Assembly (NCBI GenBank): GCA_011800805.1
Contig: MPNW01001784.1
Span: 12,971-25,698, forward strand
Length of the DNA: 12,728 nucleotides
From: Hirudo medicinalis
Lineage: Eukaryota; Annelida; Clitellata; Hirudinida; Hirudinidae
Direction: 5' to 3'
Below are positions 7,319 through 12,728 of this stretch, one piece after another. Below the pieces are notes generated by a model that searched no databases, was not told where the DNA came from, and saw nothing but the letters and a program-made list of their open reading frames with translations. How positions within the stretch are numbered: position 1 is the first letter of the stretch; each line of letters starts with the position of its first letter. Made by a program: the position numbers and the translations under genes.

Positions 7319-7589
7319 CGCAAATGGGATATTTAGCGAAGAGGGAGCCTCGAATCCCCACTGTCAAAGGGACAAGAATCCCTTACTTGTGCGCATGGAA
7401 TGGTGAACGCTACATTATATGTGATGTTGCGGTGGTGTCAGATTACATGGATCTTGACAGAGTTCACCAATTCAAGACCAACCAATACAACATCACTGAC
7501 ATTCATCGATGGATGAGACAGAATAATCCAAGACAGGACTCAGGTCACATGGAGGCGATTGCCACTGCCTTCATCATCAACTGGAAGGT
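7318..7589 (+). pseudogene. R2-like restriction-like endonuclease domain, active site altered
   Basis: Frame 1 reads QMGYLAKREPRIPTVKGTRI and then PYLCAWNGERYIICDVAVVSD. The family's PD-(D/E)xK-type site is normally PD-x12-14-D plus a downstream Lys. Here the spacing is kept (P at 7381, Asp of CDVAV at 7423, Lys of HQFK at 7474), but the Asp of PD is Tyr (TAC at 7384-7386). One base change from GAC would explain it. Such a change should abolish or cripple target nicking. Homology continues to FIINWK at 7587, then shifts frame. Confidence 0.85.
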
Positions 7590-7748
7590 GCAATCTCATT
7601 GGAGACGTGGAGCTCATGGAAAAAAATAGGCCTTCCAAAACGGTTTTTGATGTGAACTTCAATAAGAACACTGCTGGAGACACACAGAATCTGGAAGATC
7701 TTCAGAATCAATGCCTGGAGAGGAAGGAGGCCATTCATGAGACACTAA
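7590..7748 (+). pseudogene. R2-like ORF C-terminal tail, frame-shifted
   Basis: Frame 3 continues after the NWK motif as AISLETWSSWKKIGLPKRFL. It meets a TGA at 7653-7655, then reads SIRTLLETHRIWKIFR before a TAA at 7746-7748. The tail pattern (NW-x-G, LGL-like, then R-x-W-x-x-F) resembles R2 C-termini. The shift from frame 1 to 3 at 7587-7590 fits loss of one G from a GGG. Confidence 0.7.
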
Positions 7749-7968
7749 TTCATTTCAAAAATTCAATATTGTGGTTGTTTTAAGTTATAGTATATAGTTA
7801 TATATAGTTATATAATATAGTTATATATTGTTATATAATATAGTTATACAGTCCTTGGGTTTTCCCGGGCCCGTTTGAAGACTTTAAAGACATTGATGAG
7901 GTTTTTTGAGTGCGATGGTTTTTTTGGATGTTAATCTGGGCTCAATAAATTTAAAAAAAAAAAAAAAA
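7749..7968 (+). other. R2-like element 3' UTR and A tail
   Basis: A 220-base AT-rich trailer. It holds an internal direct repeat of 19 bases (7807-7825 and 7830-7848, TATA/GTTATA-rich), a GC-rich stretch near 7866, an AATAAA at 7944-7949 and a run of 16 A's (7953-7968). The AATAAA is only three bases before the A run, closer than a normal polyadenylation signal. In R2 the 3' UTR RNA is what the protein binds to start reverse transcription. Confidence 0.7.
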
Positions 7969-8046
7969 TAATAATAATAATAATAGTAACAACATCAACA
8001 ACAACAACAATAATAATAATAATAATAATAATAACAACAACAATAA
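7969..8046. repeat. (AAT)n/(AAC)n tract at the 3' flank
   Basis: The A run passes directly into AAT triplets, then AAC triplets, then AAT and AAC again. It ends at an undetermined base, n, at 8047. Confidence 0.9.
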
Positions 8047-8050
8047 NCTT

Positions 8051-8127
8051 ACAACACACAACACACAACACACAACATACAACACACAACTCACAACACA
8101 CAACACACAACACACAACATACAACAT
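8051..8127. repeat. 7-bp minisatellite, 11 units of ACAACAC
   Basis: Eleven consecutive 7-base units, mostly ACAACAC, with ACAACAT at units 4, 10 and 11 and ACAACTC at unit 6. Minus-strand translation gives a cysteine/valine-rich pattern with a 7-codon period that is an artefact. The array follows the undetermined base almost directly. Confidence 0.9.
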
Positions 8128-8278
8128 CACAACTCACTCACTCACTCATCCACTCACTCACTCACTCACTCATCCACTCACTCACTCACTCACTCACTCA
8201 TCCACTCACTTACTCACTCACTCACTCACTCACTCACTCACTCACTCATCCACTCACTTACTCACTCATTCATCCACC
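8128..8278. repeat. (TCAC)n microsatellite with regular TCATCCAC breaks
   Basis: About 150 bases of CACT tetramers, interrupted at intervals by TCATCCAC and TTAC variants that keep the four-base phase. Confidence 0.9.
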
Positions 8279-8581
8279 TTCAAACAAAGTTTCTCTCAAA
8301 CTTACATTTATATTCCAAATATCTCGGGGCTGAGAGAAAGTAAGATGTAGCGCTTGTTTGAGCCACGGTAAAGTTACAATGGAATCACTGCATCACAGTG
8401 TTGTGCAATCATTCAATGTTCTCAGATTTGCCAAGAAATTATTTCAAGATTTTTAAACATTTCGCCGGGAATCTTAATAAATCGAATTTTATTTTTTCAG
8501 GAAATCCGCATTTAATGACTCCTTCTGTCTTCATTTCGAAGTGGAATTGCATTATGACTGTCTCTTTTTTTTTGGACTTCA
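8279..8581. other. Unique DNA, nothing supported
   Basis: No convincing gene. A pyrimidine-rich run ending in CAG at 8498-8500 resembles a splice acceptor, but the following sequence shows no sustained coding frame. CACTG/CAGTG form a 5-bp inverted repeat at 8386-8400. Confidence 0.4.
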
Positions 8582-8706
8582 ATGAGATGATGGCGATGAT
8601 GAAGATGATGTTTATGATGAAGACGACGACGACGACGATGACGACTATGTCATGGACGATGATGGTGGATGACAATGACTATTACTATGACGGTGACGAT
8701 GACGCG
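8582..8706. repeat. Degenerate GAT/GAC triplet array
   Basis: GATGAT, GACGAC and GATGAA units stay loosely in phase over about 125 bases. One frame gives an aspartate-rich stretch and another methionine/threonine. It resembles an old, mutated microsatellite more than an exon. Confidence 0.65.
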
Positions 8707-9383
8707 CGACGACCAGAAATAATCTTCAACACGATCATTCTTGAGGTAAAACTTATAAAAATTATTGCAAATACTTTCTGAAATATCTGGCGTAGGAAGG
8801 TGCCTCATCATTTGATTTATCTCCATTCTTAAAATTCACAGTGTCGATCAAATTGCTTTTTCAAGTAGAAAATGAAGAAATGCAGGGGAATTTGGAAAAA
8901 AAAGTTTCGAGAATAAATGTATTTTCTCGAGTTTATTTCTTTAATTGTCTGAAAACAGTAAAATATTTCGTCGAATTTATGTGACGCAATATTAACTTCT
9001 TTCGTTGTCATGAAATTATTTCAAACAAAGTTGAACTGCAAGACACATCTTGTCAATATTTTCATTAAAAAAAAATATTTTTAACAAAAATTATGACAAC
9101 ATGTTTTTTGTGAAAATTAAAAAGATAAATACTTCTACCTGGTTAGCACTTGACAACTATTCACAACAATTTATTATTGATCAACCACAATTAAAAGCGT
9201 AAATATGGATAATTAATAACATTTGCATAATTATGCATTAAATATGATTCATAATTTCATTACATTTCATTTTATCTTTTTTATCATAATTTCTCAGGAA
9301 TATTTAGATAAAAAATGTTTCATATTTAACTCATTCATAATAACGTCAATCACCTCTCATTATTGTAAATATTCTACAAATAC
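8707..9383. other. AT-rich unique DNA, nothing recognised
   Basis: About 680 bases without a supported gene, RNA or mobile element. Several homopolymer A and T runs are present. Confidence 0.5.
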
Positions 9384-9427
9384 CATCATAATCATCATCA
9401 TCATCGTCGTCGTCATCGTCGTCATCA
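9384..9427. repeat. Compound (ATC)n-(GTC)n microsatellite
   Basis: ATC triplets pass in phase into GTC triplets and back, the same pattern as at 511-543 and 2975-3110. Confidence 0.85.
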
Positions 9428-9574
9428 TGAGAAGAAGAAAAATAAGAAGAATAAAAAGAACCATCATCGAAAGACTACCAGCATTCTGAACTCCATCCCA
9501 ATAAATAGCAGGCGCATTTTCAAAAATCTTCAATTTTGATAGTCGTTGGCGGGCAGGGCAGTCAGACGAATTGA

Positions 9575-9787
9575 GAGACAAAAGGGTTCGAATCCATGAA
9601 TGATGTCGATAAATTGTCCATCAACATTGCACCACAGCATGGAGATGACGAGGAAGATTACGTTTGAAGGCAAATTGAGAGGCAGCCTTTTGTGGTGCTT
9701 TTACGATCAGCCACTGCTCAGGAAGACATTCCCAGAGATTCGCAGGAGAGCATTTTTAATGACATGAATCGATGCACGGATGATTGA
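9575..9787 (+). pseudogene. Possible degraded coding fragment, unknown product
   Basis: A frame open from 9575 has an ATG at 9596 and reads NDVDKLSINIAPQHGDDEED, then YV and a TGA (9665-9667). It then stays open for 39 codons (RQIERQPFVVLLRSATAQED onward) to a TGA at 9785. Composition is balanced and richer in GC than the flanks, unlike the repeat-derived frames elsewhere. No family is recognised, and the antisense strand also has open stretches, so a non-coding origin is quite possible. A perfect tRNA B-box (GGTTCGAATCC, 9585-9595) lies at its left edge. Confidence 0.2.
9585..9595 (+). promoter_or_regulatory. Isolated perfect tRNA B-box
   Basis: GGTTCGAATCC is an exact match to the internal B-box of tRNA genes. 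No convincing A-box lies 30-60 bases upstream and no acceptor stem is seen. It may be a worn SINE remnant or a chance match. Confidence 0.3.
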
Positions 9788-9815
9788 TCAGTGAATTAAT
9801 GCATTAGTGACTGTA

Positions 9816-9851
9816 AGAGTGAGTGATTGTGTGAATGAGTGAGTGAGTGAA
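9816..9851. repeat. Short (GAGT)n array
   Basis: GAGT/GTGA tetramers with two interruptions. This is the reverse-complement motif of the (TCAC)n array at 8128-8278. Confidence 0.7.
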
Positions 9852-10122
9852 TATGAAAAGAAGTCTAAAAATCGGCTTATGACTACAAATGGGAAGGGAA
9901 CGTGCTTCTACAAAATCAAACCGTTAATAGAAGATTTACATCATTATGTTTTCTCTTTTAACTAAACATTTTTAGAAAAAATTTCAAATTTCATAATTAA
10001 AAAAAAAAGCATTATTCATCTAAAATAAATTTGAAACTTTATTTATTAATATTTCCAATATTACAAACATTGAATATCTACGAACATTAAAAAATGCATC
10101 ACTATCATCATCAACTTTGAAC
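9852..10122. other. AT-rich unique DNA, nothing recognised
   Basis: No supported gene or repeat in this stretch. Confidence 0.5.
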
Positions 10123-10170
10123 TCAGCGCTGAAAGGTCGTTACGCAGGTTAACGTTCTCCTGTCCGCCAT
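10123..10170 (-). promoter_or_regulatory. YY1-like/Kozak-like ATG context, 15-codon frame
   Basis: On the minus strand, AACATGGCGGACAGG gives a strong animal start-codon context and also resembles the YY1 site (AAnATGGCGG). The frame from this ATG is only 15 codons (MADRRTLTCVTTFQR, then TGA at 10125-10123). It contains a GTAACG that could act as a weak splice donor. It could be the first exon of a minus-strand gene running to lower coordinates, or a promoter element. No downstream exon was identified. Confidence 0.2.
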
Positions 10171-10347
10171 GTTGATTTCTTATCTATGGAGGCATCGGGC
10201 TCTTTATTCTATGGCACTCGCCATATCGTTGCTGCTCGATTTAATATCTTTGGCTTTCAAAACGTGCTCAGATTTTGCATCTCCAGACCGGCTTGAAGTT
10301 ATCAAATGTTTTCATTCAACATTTATTTATCAATTATTCGAAATTTA

Positions 10348-10443
10348 ATTGGTTGAATTAGTTGCATTATTGTGTAGAAAAGATATTATTGGTTGATTTA
10401 CTGGTTAATTATAATTATTAATAATTATTATTACGCAGAAAAA
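10348..10443. repeat. Imperfect direct repeat, two copies
   Basis: Both copies start with ATTGGTTGA (10348 and 10388) and end with a TTATT-GAGAAAA-like string (TTATTGTGTAGAAAA, then TTATTACGCAGAAAA). The second copy has extra AAT-rich sequence inserted in the middle. Confidence 0.45.
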
Positions 10444-10529
10444 TTACGTCGAACAAGTAATTTCAACACAAGATTCTTTCGTGACTTTTTATTGAATGTA
10501 TTTCATAAATTCGCTTGAGTTTATCAAAA

Positions 10530-10603
10530 CACGTGACCTTCAAAACCAACCCCCATGAACTCAAATGACCCCTACGCAATGACCTCTGCATGGTAGACAC
10601 GTG
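10530..10603. promoter_or_regulatory. Second E-box/TGACC half-site cluster
   Basis: In 74 bases there are two CACGTG E-boxes (10530-10535, 10598-10603), the first again fused as CACGTGACCT. TGACCC (10566-10571) and TGACCT (10580-10585) lie between them. The 11-mer CACGTGACCTT is shared exactly with 3701-3711. The flanks are otherwise unlike, so this is not a plain duplicated repeat. No adjacent gene is visible. Confidence 0.25.
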
Positions 10604-11143
10604 ACGAGCATGGTTTACTTCGACAATCGTTAATTTCATCAAATTTATTTCAAAATGATTTTAACGATTTACATATTATTTTTGTTTATTATATTATATT
10701 TTTTTTTATCTTTCAGACGTTAGATATTGCTAAAAAATATTCTACAATAACAAAACAAAACAAAAAAAAACAGGAGCGCTTTGTCAAGTCCAACGAATGT
10801 GTAGATTAATAAACCAAAGCTTATCAGGACATCCTTATCGTAAAATTGAGAGTATTTTCACATCTAATGAATCCAACACGGAGTCCTGAGCATTCGATAG
10901 AGGCATTAAATAACTTGGCACACGAACCAAATTCTAAAGAATTTGATGATTTCCGTTGAAAGGCATTTATTATCCAATTCACTTTTAAACGAACGAAAAA
11001 AGAGAGCTGCGTGTTACTGCAACATTCGTTCTCCGTGCGTGCCTTCCAGAGATAGCACTGGCTTCTTATCGACGACGGTGATCATCACTTTCTGCGACCG
11101 TTCCATTGAATCTGGAGTAACAACTCCACCTACCACAACCAAC
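10604..11143. other. Unique DNA, no supported gene
   Basis: A long pyrimidine tract ending TTTCAG (10711-10716) is a good splice-acceptor look-alike, and an A/C-rich run lies near 10749-10772. A 105-codon open frame on the plus strand (10943-11260) shows no domain and its second half is the 9-bp minisatellite. Confidence 0.4.
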
Positions 11144-11215
11144 TCAACCATTTCAATCATCTCAACCATATCAGCTGTCTCAACCAAATCAATCATCTCA
11201 ATCATATCAACCACA
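11144..11215. repeat. 9-bp minisatellite, 8 units of TCAAYCATN
   Basis: Eight contiguous 9-base units: TCAACCATT, TCAATCATC, TCAACCATA, TCAGCTGTC, TCAACCAAA, TCAATCATC, TCAATCATA, TCAACCACA. Because 9 is divisible by three, all frames stay open and give three-residue repeats such as STI/SII. Confidence 0.85.
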
Positions 11216-11398
11216 TTTTCACACCAACGATTGAGAAGTCTGCATTGTGAGTTTCAATGAGAAAGTGCTCATCATTGTCATGTTTTGCTTTCTTAAATAG
11301 TTTTTTTTTTTAATAAAAAGCAAAATTAACTCAACTAACAAGTGATATTAGTACTTCATATTTACAAATTATAGTATTTATTAATACTACTGCTGTTG

Positions 11399-11566
11399 TT
11401 AGTCACTGTTTCTGGATGGTAACTTCACAAAGGAGTAAGGAGAAGTTGCATCAAGCAATGAATATTTTACCTCCAAACTTTCACACGCCACCAATTCGTC
11501 TGCTCCTTCACTCCTCACTCCATTCTTCCTAATCTCGATTCCTGTCTGATCATTTCCTTTCGACAT
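11399..11566 (-). CDS. Small ORF of 55 codons, unknown, doubtful
   Basis: The ATG is at 11566-11564 and the TAA at 11401-11399. The product begins MSKGNDQTGIEIRKNGVRSE and ends VKLPSRNSD. It is polar, of mixed composition and free of repeats, unlike most frames in this window. Its ATG follows the stop of the larger minus-strand frame (12063-11569) by two bases. A GAG-GTAAAA string in the middle could be a splice donor. The opposite strand is also open for 94 codons (11462-11743) without an ATG, so coding status is ambiguous. No family is recognised. Confidence 0.15.
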   Translation of the reverse strand: MSKGNDQTGIEIRKNGVRSEGADELVACESLEVKYSLLDATSPYSFVKLPSRNSD

Positions 11567-11568
11567 TT

Positions 11569-12063
11569 TCAATCACTCCAACGCCAATCCTTAAGTTCCA
11601 CAGGATCAACAAGATGCGTGGTTGAACTGGAGCGAGATGCTGATGCAAGTAGTGGAAAAGAGAGTCGGATCTGTTCGGATGTACGATGGATTAAGGGACT
11701 GATCGACATAGCAATCCACTCGACCAAAAACAAACCCATTGAATGAATGCTAAAAAGAAGGACTGGAACAACCGAACTTCGAATGACAAGAAGAAGAAAT
11801 AGAGAAAAAACAAAACAAAACCAAAACAGAGATTTTGAGAGGGGGGGGGATACAGAGGGGAGATGGTGAGGAACAGGGGAGCCACTGCTGAGGAGAGAAC
11901 CTGGTGAGTGGAATCTGTGAATTTCATCTCTTTTTCTTTGCCGTTCTTCAACCGGGGTGAGTTCAACCGGGTTGAGTTCGACCGGGGTGTTATAAATTTC
12001 CAGCCGAAGGTCGACATTGGCGTGTCTGAGGGAAAATTGAAAGAAATTGGCTCTAAATCGCAT
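11569..12063 (-). CDS. Open frame of 164 codons, unknown, probably not a gene
   Basis: Starts MRFRANFFQFSLRHANVDLR. It has a PVEL-type repeat at residues 25-37 (from the 15-bp DNA repeat at 11947-11991), a hydrophobic stretch (LFWFCFVFSLFLLLVIRSS) over an A/C-rich tract, and ends VDPVELKDWRWSD. The hydrophobic part could be a membrane segment, but low-complexity DNA explains it as well. There is no homology I recognise. A second overlapping minus-strand frame is also open, which argues against real coding selection. Confidence 0.12.
   Translation of the reverse strand: MRFRANFFQFSLRHANVDLRLEIYNTPVELNPVELTPVEERQRKRDEIHRFHSPGSLLSSGSPVPHHLPSVSPPLSKSLFWFCFVFSLFLLLVIRSSVVPVLLFSIHSMGLFLVEWIAMSISPLIHRTSEQIRLSFPLLASASRSSSTTHLVDPVELKDWRWSD
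11841..11879 (+). other. G-run cluster (possible quadruplex)
   Basis: Runs of 9, 4, 2, 2 and 4 G's occur within 39 bases (11841-11849, 11857-11860, 11876-11879 plus two GG). This is close to, but not a strict match for, a four-run G-quadruplex motif with short loops. Confidence 0.35.
11947..11991. repeat. Three tandem 15-bp units (TTCAACCGGGGTGAG)
   Basis: Units lie at 11947-11961, 11962-11976 and 11977-11991, differing at one base in the second unit and three in the third. It is GC-rich for this window. On the minus strand it encodes a five-residue repeat around PVEL. Confidence 0.85.
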
Positions 12064-12098
12064 CCTCTGCTGAAAAAAATAACAAGTATTTTTATAAA

Positions 12099-12099
<1 letters not shown>

Positions 12100-12129
<30 letters not shown>
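12100..12129. repeat. (TTA)n microsatellite
   Basis: Ten or so uninterrupted TTA units within a T-rich background. A second, similar (ATT)n tract lies at 12274-12299. Confidence 0.85.
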
Positions 12130-12589
12130 TTTGTCGTTGTTGTAATTATAATTAATATTATATTATCAATTATTATAAATTATTTTAACAATGTATTGCT
12201 GCAATCGTATTTCAATATGGAAATAGTTTTGTATTCAAAACGAGTGGAAGTTTGACGAAATATTCAATATTCAATTTATTATTATTATTATTATTATTAA
12301 TTAATTGAAGAAAAATCAAATTATTATTAATAATTGTTATCAATGACTGTTACAGCAATTGAAAAGAACGTAATTTTTCAAACTTCTAATAACCACCGAT
12401 AGAGTCAAGGACATCATCCCTCGAATAATTATAAAAATAAGAAATTTTTTTTCTAATTTCCAAAAAATCTTCAAATGGGAAATTTTGATTTATAGTTTCT
12501 GTTTGAAAATGTGAAATACCTGCTCTCATAATGACGCCTATTAGGAATATGATGCATTTGTACTCACGATTAAAGTGGAATACAAATAT

Positions 12590-12590
<1 letters not shown>
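12130..12590. other. AT-rich unique DNA, nothing recognised
   Basis: Apart from the (ATT)n tract at 12274-12299 I see no gene, RNA or element here. Confidence 0.5.

Positions 12591-12662
<72 letters not shown>
12591..12662. repeat. Perfect (GAT)24 microsatellite
   Basis: Twenty-four uninterrupted GAT units with no substitution, the cleanest and probably youngest array in the window. Polyaspartate in one forward frame is a by-product. Confidence 0.95.
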
Positions 12663-12664
<2 letters not shown>

Positions 12665-12728
12665 GATGATTATGATGACAACGGTTATGGTAGTGGAGGT
12701 ATTAATTATTAAAATGTAATTATTATTA

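Larger units (their letters stand above)
5598..7968 (+). mobile_element. Degenerate 5'-truncated R2-clade non-LTR retrotransposon
   Basis: This is the 3' part of a single-ORF element with reverse transcriptase followed by a C-terminal restriction-like endonuclease. In R2-type elements the nuclease nicks the target and the RT copies the RNA from the nick. R2 affinity rests on FVDVSKAFDSVSH, RKWLLLPKDTPNAFLHA and DVAVVSD with a downstream H-x2-K, in that order. The N-terminal zinc-finger/Myb region is absent; the 5' end is somewhere in 5598-5745. The frame order is roughly 3, 2, 1, 2, 1, 2, 1, 3, with several stops. The copy ends in AATAAA and 16 A's. Both flanks are (AAT)n, and no 28S rDNA is visible. 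An active full-length R2 is usually over 3.5 kb; this is about 2.37 kb. Confidence 0.85.

Noticed and set aside
7041..7367. 108-codon minus-strand frame opposite the R2 linker and nuclease
   Set aside because: Antisense shadow; no domain of its own.
5598..7968. Retroviral or other viral origin for the RT
   Set aside because: RT motifs, the nuclease placed after the RT, absence of integrase, protease and LTRs, and the A tail all point to a non-LTR element of the R2 clade.
7931..8137. Cysteine/valine-rich minus-strand frame resembling a cysteine-rich peptide
   Set aside because: It is the 7-bp minisatellite read through in one frame, and it crosses an undetermined base.
8051..8278. CRISPR-like or telomere-like array
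   Set aside because: Units are only 7 and 4 bases with no unique spacers, and the 7-mer is not a known telomere repeat. The context is eukaryotic.
8582..8706. Acidic aspartate-rich exon
   Set aside because: Periodic GAT/GAC triplets in all frames indicate an old microsatellite, and the aspartate-rich frame is closed by a stop soon after.

Overview
The window looks like AT-rich, repeat-dense intergenic DNA from an invertebrate animal. The evidence is indirect. There are many compound trinucleotide arrays (AAT, AAC, ATC, GTC, ATG) and tetranucleotide arrays (ATCC, TCAT, TCAC). There is one tRNA-derived SINE with an 8-base target-site duplication and a tail ending in a GCGCTATATAAATG motif, a kind of ending I associate with invertebrate SINEs. 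There is also one decayed R2-clade non-LTR retrotransposon. R2-clade elements are animal-specific. A lophotrochozoan (mollusc, annelid or flatworm) is a guess, not a demonstrated assignment. No intact host gene was found.

Layout, left to right. 1-1140: mostly degenerate (ATCC)n arrays and short ATC/GTC and AAC/ACG arrays, with a perfect three-box heat-shock-element match at 808-820. 1237-1577: an E-box inverted repeat and a 220-bp (TCAT)n array. 1759-1954: the SINE, minus strand, between two copies of CAGAGTTG. 2426-2544: an 18-bp perfect palindrome fused to a perfect tRNA A-box, possibly a second broken SINE. 2704-3570: (TTG/TTA)n, (ATC)n and an extremely AT-rich block. 3661-3735: a cluster of E-box and nuclear-receptor-like sites. 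4146-4215: a CpG-rich patch. 4250-5178: (GTT)n, quiet AT-rich DNA, then a tandem duplication of about 158 bp inside (AAT)n. 5404-5597: an ATG/GTG array with a 24-bp super-period, running into (AAT)n.

5598-7968 is the main feature. It is the 3' portion of an R2-type element: part of the linker, the reverse transcriptase, the thumb, the restriction-like endonuclease, a 3' UTR and a 16-base A tail. The single ORF is broken by at least four frameshifts, several stops, a small deletion inside the RT, loss of the zinc knuckle, and a PD-to-PY change in the nuclease site. It lies between two (AAT)n tracts, not in 28S rDNA. Its 3' flank is a compound satellite (AAT/AAC, an 11-unit 7-mer, then TCAC), with one undetermined base at 8047.

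8280-12728: sparse unique DNA with further microsatellites, a second E-box/TGACCT cluster (10530-10603), a short Kozak-like start in a YY1-like context (10123-10170, minus), a 9-bp minisatellite (11144-11215), open frames of doubtful coding status at 11399-12063, and a perfect (GAT)24 array near the end. The only genes that evidently worked together are the RT and nuclease domains of the retroelement, which in a live copy carry out target-primed reverse transcription. This copy looks dead.
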